A stretch of DNA of 39,343 nucleotides from an uncultured Opitutales bacterium (GCA_944389215.1 CALXLN010000024.1:1-39343), one strand, 5' to 3'. Shown: positions 16,352-24,910, numbered from the stretch's first letter. A program made the numbers and translations. The notes: generated by a model from the letters alone, not told the origin.

Positions 16352-16926
16352 ATCTTCATCAGCGCAACTAAACAAAACCATTCTATTCTGCGCCATTTAT
16401 CATTGCGTTTCCAAGCGCGGGAGATCCAACTGAATTTTTAGGAACCCTAAGCGTGTTCAAGCCTGAAAAGGAAAAAATATTCTGGCGGAAATTCCACCTA
16501 AATTTGCGGACGGGCTTGCCTATGGAAATATTGCCTAAAACAAAAATTGGAAATTCCTAAAAGGACGCCATCCGGAAAAATTTTTATCCCCCTAATTCCA
16601 ATTTATTGAAATAATTGCAAACCGGCGGCGCAATCCGCCCGCATCCACCGACCGCGCCGGAAAAATCCGCGCGTTTTTTAACCGCGGCGCAATTCCGTTT
16701 ACAGCCCGAAACAAACAAAAAAAACATTTTATGGGCAATAAGGCGCCGAAGAAAAAAACTCCGTTTTGCCCACAAAGCGCAAATTATGCTTCAACGCGCA
16801 AACATCGAACATGCACCGCCATATGCGCCGACCGGCGAAACCGCCGCCGTTTCGCAAACAAGCGCAATTCCCAGCGCCATGCTTTTTAAAGCCCGCCCGC
16901 CAAACTAGCAAAGGGCTGAAAAAACG
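16352..16926. other. intergenic stretch between convergent genes, no gene seen
   Basis: About 575 bases between the NYN gene (+) and the permease gene (-). The open frames here are proline/arginine/alanine-rich and look accidental. A GCGAAAC/GTTTCGC hairpin occurs near 16843-16862. A weak AGCCC/GGGCT stem next to the permease stop may serve as its terminator. The CAAGCGCGGGAG sequence near 16413 resembles a motif seen in several other gaps of the window. Confidence 0.5.
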
Positions 16927-17703
16927 CTAGTCAATACCCCACTTCTTGCGCAAATGGGCCTCCAGAGGCGAAAACATAATCTTGTCGACCATCAAACCTA
17001 TAAGAATTACTATGCACATAACCCCTATAACCTGATTCATTTCCATCAGTTCCCTGCCGTAGTGGAGCAGCTGCCCAAGCCCGAATCCGGTAAGAATCGT
17101 AACGTAGATTTCCGCCGCCATCAAGGAGCGCCAAGCAAAAGCCCAGCCTTGTTTCATACCGCCCAAAATGCTCGGGAACGCGGCTGGGAGTATCACGTGA
17201 ATCCATGTATGCATGCCCTTCGAACCCATGGTGCTTGCGGCGCGCAAATATATTGGGGGAATGTTCTTTACGCCGTGTTCGGTTGCCAAAATCATCGACC
17301 ACACCGTTCCCATCACAACCACAAACAACATCGCGTATTCGGATTGCCCGAACCACATTATAGCCAACGGAACCCAGCAAACGCTGGGAAGCGCCTGCAG
17401 ACCCAAAGCTAAAAGCCCTATAGTATCATTGAAAAGATGGAAGCGCGAACAAAGCATTCCTGTCGGAATTCCTATGCAAAGCCCTATTGCGTACCCCAAC
17501 AAAAGCCGTTTTATTGTAACCCAAATAGCGCCCGGCAAAGTCCCGTCTATAGTGGCGTTCCAAATATACGCCAAGACGTCGGAAGGCGGCGGCAATATAA
17601 ACTCAAAAAGCCCCAAATATCTCACCACTATCTCCCAAACCACAATTAAGCCCAAAAACGCAACGGCGGAGAAAATCCATCTTCTATAATCGTGCTTTTC
17701 CAT
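16927..17703 (-). CDS. ABC transporter permease, SsuC/TauC/NrtB family
   Basis: Inner-membrane permease of an importer for a small anion such as a sulfonate, taurine or nitrate-like solute. The frame is open upstream, but the real start is the ATG at 17703 (MEKHDYRRWIFSAVAF), which overlaps the stop of the ATPase gene in TAATG, a sign of translational coupling. That gives 258 residues, normal for the family, with about six membrane helices. The BPD_transp_1 coupling loop is visible around GSKGMHTWIHVILPAAFPSILGG, and GWAFAWRSLMAAEI is typical of SsuC/TauC. It is the last gene of the three-gene operon. The substrate cannot be fixed from sequence, as no desulfonase or other substrate-specific enzyme is adjacent. 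Confidence 0.9.
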   Translation of the reverse strand: MEKHDYRRWIFSAVAFLGLIVVWEIVVRYLGLFEFILPPPSDVLAYIWNATIDGTLPGAIWVTIKRLLLGYAIGLCIGIPTGMLCSRFHLFNDTIGLLALGLQALPSVCWVPLAIMWFGQSEYAMLFVVVMGTVWSMILATEHGVKNIPPIYLRAASTMGSKGMHTWIHVILPAAFPSILGGMKQGWAFAWRSLMAAEIYVTILTGFGLGQLLHYGRELMEMNQVIGVMCIVILIGLMVDKIMFSPLEAHLRKKWGID

Positions 17704-18506
17704 TATTCGGCAACCTCCTTCCCTTCTATGCTTTGTTTTAGAGACGCCGTTATTTTGCTCGCGTACGATGTTAGCGAAGGGTCGTTGATGTCGCGCAAAC
17801 GCGGCAAATCTATTTGAAATTCCTTTACTATTCTGCCGGGATGCGGAGAAAACAGCACGACCCTGTCTCCCAAACAAACCGCCTCGCGTATGTTGTGCGT
17901 AACAAACAGGATTGTCTTTTTGCGCTTTTGCCAAATCTGCTGAATCTCAAAATAAAGCTGTTCTCTAGTGAGGGCGTCGAGCGCCCCGAAGGTTTCGTCC
18001 ATCAGCAGCACGCGGGGATTCGGAGCCAGCGAGCGCGCAAGAGCCACCCTTTGGCGCATTCCGCCCGAAAGCTCGTGGATGGACGCCTTTGCAAAATTAT
18101 CAAGCCCAACCAAATGCAAGTAGAATTTGGCAACCTCCCTGCGCTCCGGATCGGTTAAATTCGGTTTTAGCTTGAGCCCGAACAGAACGTTGTTGAACAC
18201 GTCCAGCCACGGGAACAGCGCATGTTCCTGAAACATTACCATTCTGTCGCGCCCCGGCCCCGATACGGGAGTGTCGTCAACAAGAATCTCCCCGCTTGTC
18301 GGCTTTTCCAGCCCCGCCACGAGATTCAAAAGCGTTGACTTCCCGCAACCGCTGGGCCCGACAAGGCAAACAAATTCGCCCTCGCCAACCTTTAAATTGA
18401 TGTCGCGCAGAGCCTCGACTTTCCCCTGAGCCGAATCGAAAGTCTTACATACATTTTTGACGACAAGCTTTGCCGTCACATTTTGCAATTCAGCGTTTAA
18501 GCTCAT
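17703..18506 (-). CDS. ABC transporter ATP-binding protein, SsuB/TauB/NrtD family
   Basis: Cytoplasmic ATPase that drives the adjacent permease. The 267 residues carry Walker A GPSGCGKST (about residues 49-57), a Q-loop in MVMFQEHALFPW, the ABC signature ELSGGMRQRVALARSL and Walker B VLLMDETFGALD. The D-loop directly follows, and the switch histidine is in ILFVTHNIREA. The phrases HALFPWLDVFNNV and DETFGALDALTRE are characteristic of the SsuB/TauB/NrtD group. The start codon directly follows the stop of the binding-protein gene (no gap), and its own stop overlaps the permease start. Confidence 0.93.
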   Translation of the reverse strand: MSLNAELQNVTAKLVVKNVCKTFDSAQGKVEALRDINLKVGEGEFVCLVGPSGCGKSTLLNLVAGLEKPTSGEILVDDTPVSGPGRDRMVMFQEHALFPWLDVFNNVLFGLKLKPNLTDPERREVAKFYLHLVGLDNFAKASIHELSGGMRQRVALARSLAPNPRVLLMDETFGALDALTREQLYFEIQQIWQKRKKTILFVTHNIREAVCLGDRVVLFSPHPGRIVKEFQIDLPRLRDINDPSLTSYASKITASLKQSIEGKEVAE

Positions 18507-19490
18507 CTATTCGTAAAAAATTTTGGATATGTCAGTCTTTTCTTTGAGGAAACCGCAACTGTACGCCCTATCTACGAACTTTTGCAGCTCTGCTTTATTT
18601 ACCACGGAGGTGAATATCAACCTCGGCCAGGCGGCCTTCACAAGGTCGAACGACACTTTTCCGCCAGTGAGAGCCTCAAGTTCGGCGTGCGCCAACTTTT
18701 GGGCCTCTTGAGGATTTTTCTTAATCCACTCGGTAAGTTCTTTGTGCGCGTCTATAAATTTTTTCACCAGCTGCGGATGCGCATTCAACGTGCGGTTGCT
18801 TGTCGCCAAAATCGTGGTTACAGCTTCGTCCTGCGAAAGATAGATTTTTCCGCCGGCGTCTTGAAGGAGCCTTGTAACCCACGGCTCTACCGTCCAAACG
18901 GCGTCGAGATTGCCCTGTTTAAAAAGCGGGAGCTGTTCGGGGTTGGAAGTGGCTATCACATGGGCGTCCCCGCCCGTAAGAGTTACTTTTATGCCGTTGT
19001 CTATAAGCCATGCCCTGCACGCAACATCCTGGGTGTTTCCAAGCTGCGGAGTGCCTATGCGCTTGCCCGCAAAATCGGAAGGCTTAGCCATGTTTAGCGC
19101 CGGGTTCACTACCAAAGCCGCCCCTCCGTCGGCCGCTCCCGACAAAATGCGGATATCCTCTCCGCCCGTCTTTGCAAATGCGTTTATTGCGGGGCTAGGG
19201 CCTACATAAGTTATATCCACCGCTCCCGCAAACATCGATTCCATCGCGCTAGGGCCCGCGTTAAACAAGTGCCATTGCACTTTTACGCCGTCTCCCAAAT
19301 ACCTTTCAAACCATCCGTTTCCCTGGCGCGACATTTGATGGGCGACAAGCGCCTGCGCATGCGATATGTTCGGGAAATGTCCGACGTGAAGGACTATTTT
19401 TCCGTCGTCCTTCTTCCCGCACGAACACATTAGAAACGTTGCGGCGGCGCAAAGCGCCAATGCGATAAATTTTTTCATAATTTTAAACAT
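18507..19490 (-). CDS. ABC transporter substrate-binding lipoprotein, SsuA/TauA/NrtA-like
   Basis: Solute-binding protein that captures the substrate outside the inner membrane. A lipoprotein signal peptide is visible: KKFIALALCAAATFLMCSCGKK, with the acylated cysteine probably the one before GKK. The mature part shows the SsuA/NrtA-type body: FPNISHAQALVAHQ, FNAGPSAMESMFAGAVDITY, VGPSPAINAFAKTGGE, GKRIGTPQLGNTQDVACRAW and WTVEPWVTRL. The total of 327 residues is typical. An ATG four codons in (19478, MKKFIALAL) is an equally good start. It heads the operon. A TTGAAC with TATTAT 19 bp away lies just upstream and could be its promoter. The ligand is unknown; aliphatic sulfonates or taurine are the usual ones for this family. 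Confidence 0.9.
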   Translation of the reverse strand: MFKIMKKFIALALCAAATFLMCSCGKKDDGKIVLHVGHFPNISHAQALVAHQMSRQGNGWFERYLGDGVKVQWHLFNAGPSAMESMFAGAVDITYVGPSPAINAFAKTGGEDIRILSGAADGGAALVVNPALNMAKPSDFAGKRIGTPQLGNTQDVACRAWLIDNGIKVTLTGGDAHVIATSNPEQLPLFKQGNLDAVWTVEPWVTRLLQDAGGKIYLSQDEAVTTILATSNRTLNAHPQLVKKFIDAHKELTEWIKKNPQEAQKLAHAELEALTGGKVSFDLVKAAWPRLIFTSVVNKAELQKFVDRAYSCGFLKEKTDISKIFYE

Positions 19491-19843
19491 TTCTTTATAA
19501 TAAATCCGCTCCGCGCGAGCTGTTCAAGACAAAAATCCCGACGCGCGGGCACTTCTTCTTTATGTATTACTTTTAGACAAATTTTCAACTGGGACGTTCA
19601 ATGGGCCGCGGTTATTACTGCGGAGTTTTCTTGTTGAAAGACAAAAGGCAGCAGGCTGCAAAACTTCAAGAAATTTCCCGGTTCCCTGCCCGCATTTCAA
19701 ACTCTTTCGCGCGCAATAAACAATCTCAAAATACAAAGAAGACCGCCCAAGACAGAATTGTATTTTCCGAAACAAAAAACCGCAACAAATTCCGCCGGAA
19801 AAATTTTTCAAGAATTCCCGCCAATATTTTTAGAAGGCAAATA
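19491..19843. other. intergenic stretch upstream of the importer operon
   Basis: About 350 bases between the porin stop (19844) and the importer start, both minus strand. The right-hand end has no obvious porin terminator. Near 19495-19530 a minus-strand TTGAAC and TATTAT at 19-bp spacing may be the importer promoter. A GCGCGGGCAC motif at about 19540 recurs in other gaps of the window. No gene is seen. Confidence 0.4.
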
Positions 19844-21118
19844 TTAAAGCTTTATTTGAAGCTGCGTGCGCACCGCAAGAGACTCCGCAACATGGTTGGC
19901 ATGGCGGTTTTCCGGAGTGCCGGAATATTGGACATACTCGAATCCCAACTGGAATTTCAAGTCGTCGCCGCGCAAATACCAGTTCAACCCCGCGTCAAAA
20001 CCTTGGGCGTTGTTGTACGTTCCGCCGATGTCTTTTGAAAGCCTCACGCCGTCTCTAGTTGAAACGCCGCGCCCGCCCGTATCAAGCCAAGAATACGAAA
20101 ACGCCGCGCCTAGTTGTCCGAATTCTCCTATGTCAAAACGATATTCGACGCAGAAATTGATTCCGTACGGATTAGCCTGCACCCAATCCCCTGCTGCGTT
20201 TTTCTTGCCGTCGGCGACCCCGGACACGATAAACTCTCCCCAGAAATAAAGATTCTTGTAGTTGCCCGCGTAAAACGGATTGAACGAATATATCGACGCA
20301 AAAGGCTCCTCGCCAAGCTTCTTATTGGCGGTGGAAGAATACCCGCTGTAAAATCCGAGAGTCAAAAGGAAATCCTCGCCCTTTATATCGTACGAACTTC
20401 CAAACCAATACGCCAAATTATTGTTTATGTTGTTGTATTCTATTAGATAGTTGTTAGGCGAAAGCTGGTAGGAATTGGTAACCGAAGTCCAGTATTTCCA
20501 TCCGTCTACCTGCGGAACTTCGCCGAACCAAAAAACTCCGGCGTAACGGTTCCCGACGCCAAGGCGCCTTCCGTTTGCGTCTCCCGTCCAATACATAGTC
20601 GCAACTGTGCGCTCTATAGTATACAACGAGAACGAAGACATCACATCCTCATGCCCGAAACGCGGTTTCATATATCCGGCGCAAAGGCGCCCTTTGAGGT
20701 ATTCAAAATCGAAATCCTTGGCTATGTACGTGTCGGTAAGAACGCTTTTTATTTCGTCGCGGGCAAGCTCCACGGAGAGGCGCACGTCAAAGCCGCCTTT
20801 TATTTTGGCGTCAGCCTGCAAAAACATTCGCCTGACCAAAAATCCGGTGGTACTCGAATGCGCGTCCATGTCGTTCGACAGCATATGGGAATCTGTGTAA
20901 GCGTATTGGAGCTGGAATCTGGAGCTTAGTTTCACCCACTCGGAAGATTCGCGGGAAAAGACTACCCTGGCCTGTTCGCGCGAAAGCTCCGACGCCTCCG
21001 CTTGGGTCAAAACGCCCTTGGCAACAAGCGTATCTAGCACAGTCTTGTCTTGCTGCGCGCAAAGCAAATGTGGGGCAAAAACAATTATTGCCATTATAAC
21101 CTCGAGCAGTCTTTTCAT
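19844..21118 (-). CDS. outer-membrane porin, OprP/OprO (phosphate-selective porin)-like
   Basis: Beta-barrel channel of the outer membrane. The preferred start is the ATG at 21118 (MKRLLEVIMAIIVFAP), preceded at 6 bp by AAAGAG. A further upstream in-frame start would put 19 extra residues before the signal peptide. The signal peptide ends near HLLCA. A short helical segment then follows (LDTLVAKGVLTQAEASEL), as in Opr-type porins with a coiled N-terminus. The rest consists of alternating amphipathic strands (FLVRRMFLQADAKIKGGFDVRLSVEL, KGRLCAGYMKPRFG, GRRLGVGNRYAGVFWF), with a C-terminal strand ending RTQLQIKL. The family is named for phosphate, but specificity varies. It is close to and on the same strand as the anion importer, so a shared role is possible. 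Confidence 0.85.
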   Translation of the reverse strand: MKRLLEVIMAIIVFAPHLLCAQQDKTVLDTLVAKGVLTQAEASELSREQARVVFSRESSEWVKLSSRFQLQYAYTDSHMLSNDMDAHSSTTGFLVRRMFLQADAKIKGGFDVRLSVELARDEIKSVLTDTYIAKDFDFEYLKGRLCAGYMKPRFGHEDVMSSFSLYTIERTVATMYWTGDANGRRLGVGNRYAGVFWFGEVPQVDGWKYWTSVTNSYQLSPNNYLIEYNNINNNLAYWFGSSYDIKGEDFLLTLGFYSGYSSTANKKLGEEPFASIYSFNPFYAGNYKNLYFWGEFIVSGVADGKKNAAGDWVQANPYGINFCVEYRFDIGEFGQLGAAFSYSWLDTGGRGVSTRDGVRLSKDIGGTYNNAQGFDAGLNWYLRGDDLKFQLGFEYVQYSGTPENRHANHVAESLAVRTQLQIKL

Positions 21119-21299
21119 ATGAGTCTCTTTATTTACGCTCATACAAAATTCTAAAAATTTCAAGCAATTTAGCATTTTTTAATACCGCAAACAAAACGCT
21201 TGAATGCAAGAATCGGCTCCAAAACCAAAGCGCAGTCGCCGCGCAATGCAGGTTTTTTTCCGCCGGCAAACAACCACAGCACCCTATTTTAAAGCATGC

Positions 21300-21472
21300 T
21301 TCAGCGCCGAAAGCGCACCGCATATCGGCCCGAAAGGCTCTGCGCTGAAAAATTTTTGCGTTTTCCTATTCAGTTCCCGAATCCGAAACGCCGCACAAGC
21401 CTATCCGCCACCAACATGCGGGAACCGCGCAGTTTGCGGTTCAGCGCCGAACGCGCAAAGCGCTGTTTTTTT
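21300..21472 (+). promoter_or_regulatory. hairpin-rich leader upstream of the HlyIII-family gene
   Basis: Three plus-strand hairpins lie in the 240 bases before the gene. The first is TTCAGCGC/GCGCTGAA (21300-21307 with 21342-21349) around an inner GCC/GGC hairpin, followed by AAATTTTTG. The second is GAACCGC/GCGGTTC (21422-21428 with 21436-21442). The third is CAGCGC/GCGCTG (21442-21447 with 21460-21465), followed by seven T. The first and third have terminator form. The TTCAGCGCCGAA sequence occurs in both. Confidence 0.45.
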
Positions 21473-21537
21473 GCAGGCTAATGCAGCAGAAAAAAATTGT
21501 TGCAGACAAATATTATTTGGGCAATATATCTGTCCGT

Positions 21538-22191
21538 ATGGGATGCACACGCAATTACACTTTGAACGAGGAGATTTGGAACGCAGCCACCCACTGCGTC
21601 GGAATCGCCTTTAGCATAGCAGCTCTTTCCGTGATGGTAACTCTTGCCGCGGTAAACGCCGACGCTTGGTCGATTGTCTCGTGTTCGATTTTCGGGGCAT
21701 CAATGCTCATGGTGTACACTGCGTCTTCCGCATACCACGCAATCCCGTACGAAAAGCTCAAACCCCTTCTGAAAAAATTTGACCACATAGCAATATACTA
21801 TCTAATAGCCGGCAGCTATACCCCGTTTATGCTTGTTCCAATGCGTTCGGCTACGGAAACAACCGCATGGGTTGTGTTCGGCATAGTCTGGGGGCTCGCC
21901 ATACTGGGAACGGTGTTGAAGATATGCGCAGGCGGGCCGGGCACAAAATTCTGGTCAATCGGCCTCTATTTGGCGATGGGGTGGCTTGTTATATTTGTTT
22001 CCGGAAAATTGTTTTCGGTTCTGCCTACGTCGGGAATAGTATTCCTCGTTTTGGGCGGCGTGTTCTATACGGGCGGAGTTGTCTTCTATATGAAAAAACA
22101 ATGGAAATTTTCGCATGCGGTCTGGCATATTTTCGTATTGCTCGGCACTATAATGCACTTTTTCTCGGTTCTTTTTTCCTGCGTAGTCTGA
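21538..22191 (+). CDS. HlyIII/YqfA-family (PAQR-like) seven-helix membrane protein
   Basis: Integral inner-membrane protein of the hemolysin III family; bacterial members are related to the PAQR receptors and have a proposed metal-dependent hydrolase site. An ATG at 21481 is in frame, but it directly follows a terminator-like hairpin. The ATG at 21538 (MGCTRNYTLNEEIWNAATH) aligns with the usual family start and gives 217 residues. Family motifs are present: NAATHCVG, SSAYHAIPY, KKFDHIAIYYLIAGSYTPF and the terminal HAVWHIFVLLGTIMHF, which together carry the conserved histidines and aspartate. About seven hydrophobic segments are visible. The dCMP deaminase gene begins 5 bp after the stop. The physiological role is unknown. 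Confidence 0.88.
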   Translation: MGCTRNYTLNEEIWNAATHCVGIAFSIAALSVMVTLAAVNADAWSIVSCSIFGASMLMVYTASSAYHAIPYEKLKPLLKKFDHIAIYYLIAGSYTPFMLVPMRSATETTAWVVFGIVWGLAILGTVLKICAGGPGTKFWSIGLYLAMGWLVIFVSGKLFSVLPTSGIVFLVLGGVFYTGGVVFYMKKQWKFSHAVWHIFVLLGTIMHFFSVLFSCVV

Positions 22192-22196
22192 TATTT

Positions 22197-22670
22197 ATGG
22201 GCGATGGCGAATCAATGATTGAGGCTGTAGACAGGCTTGTCGCCTCTTGGGACAAACGCCCGTCTTGGGACGAGTATTTTATATGCGCGGCAATTCTCAT
22301 AGCCTCGCGCTCTTCTTGCCAACGCTTAAATGTCGGATGCGTTATGGTGAGCGGCGGGGAGCATAAAAACAGAATAATAGCCGCCGGGTACAACGGCTTT
22401 TTGCCGGGCGCTCCGCATTCGTCGTGCGTGCGCGACGGACATGAAGTAGCAACGGTCCACGCAGAGCAAAATGCCATTTCCGACGCAGCCAGGCGCGGAG
22501 TTTCCCTAAACGGCGCAACAGCCTACATCACACACTTTCCATGCATAAACTGCGCAAAAATAATGATAGCCGCCGGAATAAAGCGCGTAAAATATCTGCA
22601 CGACTATTCGAACGACGACCTCGTGCTTAAACTTTTTAGCGAATCCGGCGTGGAAATTTCAAAACTTTGA
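22197..22670 (+). CDS. deoxycytidylate deaminase-like protein (ComEB family)
   Basis: Zinc-dependent deaminase that converts dCMP to dUMP, feeding thymidylate synthesis. The 157-residue reading begins MGDGESMIEAVDRLVASW. A second ATG six codons later is possible. The catalytic zinc site is clear: TVHAEQNAI provides the histidine and glutamate, and THFPCINCAKIM the PCxxC cysteines. RPSWDEYFICAAILIASRSSC is the usual N-terminal helix of ComEB-type dCMP deaminases. Its length matches the family. The frame is open further 5' but that would run through the HlyIII gene, so the short form is taken. It lies between the HlyIII gene (5 bp before) and yqgE (3 bp after), in a tight operon. Confidence 0.9.
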   Translation: MGDGESMIEAVDRLVASWDKRPSWDEYFICAAILIASRSSCQRLNVGCVMVSGGEHKNRIIAAGYNGFLPGAPHSSCVRDGHEVATVHAEQNAISDAARRGVSLNGATAYITHFPCINCAKIMIAAGIKRVKYLHDYSNDDLVLKLFSESGVEISKL

Positions 22671-22673
22671 CAC

Positions 22674-23225
22674 ATGCGCAAAACCTACGACGACAAATCT
22701 TGGAGCTTTTTAATAGCCTCGCCGGCTTTTTCGGGGCCGGTTTTTGAAGAGAGCGTAGTTTTGCTTCTTGAAGACAGCGAGGACGGATCTTTCGGCATAA
22801 TAATAAACAAAAACAGCGGAAAAACTCTCGGTGAATTAAATGCGGATTTTCTCTCCACGGAACTCGCGGATGTCGAAGTCTTTGAGGGTGGTCCGATAGC
22901 CAAAGACAGGATAAGCCTGGCACTGTGCATTGGAGACGACGGAACAGAAGGCTCGTTTTCTTTCGGCGTCAGTCCGGACAAGGCTCGCGAGGCTTTAAAC
23001 AAAAACAATACCGCCAGAATCGGAGCGTTTGCCGGCTACGCGGGCTGGGAGCCCGGACAACTCCAAATGGAGATAAACGAAGGCACTTGGATTGTCTGCA
23101 ACGCCGACGTCAATTTAATGTTCGATATACCTCAAGATGAAATTTGGGAGGAACTCGTTCTGCGCGAATGCCCACAGTACGAAAAACTTCCGCCTCCGGA
23201 CGAAGACCAAGTGGATTCAAATTAA
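22674..23225 (+). CDS. yqgE: YqgE/AlgH family protein (DUF179)
   Basis: A 183-residue member of the YqgE/AlgH family, whose function is not settled. Diagnostic segments are present: LIASPAFSGPVFEESVVLLLED at the start, FGIIINKNSGKTLGEL, VFEGGPIAKDRI and RIGAFAGYAGWEPGQLQMEI. WIVCNADVNLMFDIPQDEIWEEL is the usual C-terminal end. There is no signal peptide. It is the last gene of the plus-strand operon, 3 bp after the deaminase gene. A hairpin AAAAGCAA/TTGCTTTT near 23315-23333 may end the transcript. Confidence 0.93.
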   Translation: MRKTYDDKSWSFLIASPAFSGPVFEESVVLLLEDSEDGSFGIIINKNSGKTLGELNADFLSTELADVEVFEGGPIAKDRISLALCIGDDGTEGSFSFGVSPDKAREALNKNNTARIGAFAGYAGWEPGQLQMEINEGTWIVCNADVNLMFDIPQDEIWEELVLRECPQYEKLPPPDEDQVDSN

Positions 23226-23835
23226 CTCCCCTGCGCCGCAAAGTTCAGGCAGCGGACTTTTAATGCAAGCACAAAACAATTTTAAAACCCGATTATTAAG
23301 CAAAAAAGCAAGCATTGCTTTTCTGGCGTCTTGAATTAATGCGCAAAATTGCGCAACTGTTTTGCCAGCTGTTTTATTGGGCAAAGATTGCATGCGTGTA
23401 TCGCACATATTCCTAGCGCGGGCACAACGCCGTTGCAGGCAAGAAACTTGAAATTCCATCCGCCTTCCCCAACGCGCGGGCACCGCCTTAATTCAGATTC
23501 CTCCATAGTCAAAAATCTGCAAGACAAAGTATGCTTTTTTTTGGATATTCATTCACAACGCCAAACTATCCTGTTCAAAATCCAGACGTTTCTTGCGCAA
23601 GCTCGCGGAACAATATTCCTAGTGGAGCCGAACTTTCTGCCTCGCAAAAGCAAACCGGATTTTTGCCGCACGGCGCCCGCCATGCATTAAAATTCCGCCG
23701 AACTTTGCGCAAGCTCGCGGAACAGAATTCCGAAGGCTCCCGCATACGCAAAAGCAAACGGCGCTTTTTGCCGCACGGCAAAACAATATTCAAGCGCTTT
23801 CCAAAGCACGCGAGGGAAAGCCGGCAAAGGAAAAA
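23226..23835. other. intergenic stretch with repeats, no gene seen
   Basis: About 610 bases between convergent genes. It contains the AAAAGCAA/TTGCTTTT hairpin at about 23315-23333 and two GCGCGGGCAC motifs, near 23413 and 23471. A pair of ~80-bp direct repeats lies at 23593-23779. Frames open here run through repeats or antisense to the gene at 23836 and are not credible genes. Confidence 0.6.
23593..23779. repeat. imperfect direct repeat of about 80 bp, two copies
   Basis: Copy 1 is 23593-23674 and copy 2 is 23705-23779. Both begin TTGCGCAAGCTCGCGGAACA and later contain CGCAAAAGCAAAC followed by TTTTTGCCGCACGGC. The middle segment differs by a short indel and substitutions. A 30-bp spacer separates the copies. 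Confidence 0.8.
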
Positions 23836-24900
23836 TCACTCTGCAAATCTATCCGATATGTTTTTTAAATATTCCCCGTCTTTTAAGACGTACCTTGATA
23901 AAAACATATCAAGAGGACTTTTGGGCGCGCCCCAGTTTGCAATTTTCATTTTTCCGCCCTCGCCGGAAAAATATGTGATGTCGTTCTGGGGCGAATCGCC
24001 ATTGCGTTCGCGGGCGAAAAACAATATTTGCATTCCGCCTGCCCCCTCGGCTTCCATTGCGCGCAAATAGCGCTTTTTCCAAGAAAAATAGTCTTTTAGA
24101 ACATTCTTCTGCTCGGCTTCCGACATAGACATAAACTGAGACTCAAACCGTTCCCGGCTCGCGGAAGTCATATATTGCGAGTACTCTTTGAGCTTGCAAT
24201 CAAAGAAAAATTTCTGCGCCTCGTGGTAGAATTTTGCGCAAGAACTGCCTTCGACATTTCCGTCGGGCTCCAGCGACACTAAAACCCCGTTTGAGAAATT
24301 GAGAATAGGCAATTTTTTTTCTGTCAGAGCCGCCGCGATTTTAGCGTCTCCAGGCATTGGCATTTTTGCGTCCGCAGCCTCCGTCCGGCGCCCGTCCGCC
24401 AACAGAAGCATTAGCGGATCTGAAAACGACGCGTTCCAAAGAAGGCGCCCGCCTGAATTCTCAAACGCCATAAAATTCATCCCCGGCCGCATCGCAAACG
24501 ACTTGTCGAATACCGCAACATTGAATTTGCCCACTTTAAAAACGTCAAAATATTTTGCGCCGCCAGACATAGACGAAACAACCTCTTTCAACTTTGAGCC
24601 TTTCGCAAATTTCAAGGCGCGCTTCAAGTCTTTTGGCTTTGTTATTAAACCGGACATAGCCGACTCGTCCGCCTCTGCTATTTTAGCCAATGCGGATTTG
24701 ACTGCGCCGGCGCAATCCGATTCCGCGACAAGAAGCGACAATCCGCCGCTTTCAGAACTTTCCCCGCTAGGAGGCTGCGCTGCATCAATCGCCGCCGGAA
24801 CAGAAACCGCGACATACCCGTCGGGGATTTTAGCAAAAGCCGCCGCGGCGAAAAAAAATGCCAAAACAGAAAGAAACGATAATTTTAGAATGTTTTTCAT
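23836..24900 (-). CDS. exported protein of unknown function, 354 residues
   Basis: No family recognised. The ATG at 24900 gives a clean signal peptide (MKNILKLSFLSVLAFFFAAAA, cleavage after AFA). An in-frame upstream extension would overlap rlmH and is rejected. The mature protein has a helical segment with many lysines and serines (residues about 60-120). A central strand-rich part follows (FDVFKVGKFNVAVFDKSFAMRPG), with a GGRLLWNASFSDP region after it. The C-terminal third is lysine-rich and contains SAEQ-type helices (FMSMSEAEQKNVLKDYFSW). It is probably periplasmic. It follows rlmH by 10 bp, so it probably shares a transcript with rlmH and the SulP transporter. No clear terminator follows. 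Confidence 0.75.
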   Translation of the reverse strand: MKNILKLSFLSVLAFFFAAAAFAKIPDGYVAVSVPAAIDAAQPPSGESSESGGLSLLVAESDCAGAVKSALAKIAEADESAMSGLITKPKDLKRALKFAKGSKLKEVVSSMSGGAKYFDVFKVGKFNVAVFDKSFAMRPGMNFMAFENSGGRLLWNASFSDPLMLLLADGRRTEAADAKMPMPGDAKIAAALTEKKLPILNFSNGVLVSLEPDGNVEGSSCAKFYHEAQKFFFDCKLKEYSQYMTSASRERFESQFMSMSEAEQKNVLKDYFSWKKRYLRAMEAEGAGGMQILFFARERNGDSPQNDITYFSGEGGKMKIANWGAPKSPLDMFLSRYVLKDGEYLKNISDRFAE

Positions 24901-24910
24901 AAATATTGCA

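Noticed and set aside
16615..16908. Plus-strand 97-residue frame in the gap before the permease gene
   Set aside because: Composition is P/R/A-rich and low complexity, with no ribosome site and no family; it looks accidental.
16927..17934. Extended 335-residue form of the permease
   Set aside because: The extra N-terminal part overlaps the ATPase gene and lacks membrane-protein character; TAATG overlap fixes the start at 17703.
21867..22670. Longer 267-residue form of the deaminase
   Set aside because: The first 110 residues overlap the HlyIII gene in another frame and are unlike any deaminase; the family start is at 22197.
23531..24070. Plus-strand 179-residue frame
   Set aside because: It crosses the direct repeats and then runs antisense through the exported-protein gene at 23836.
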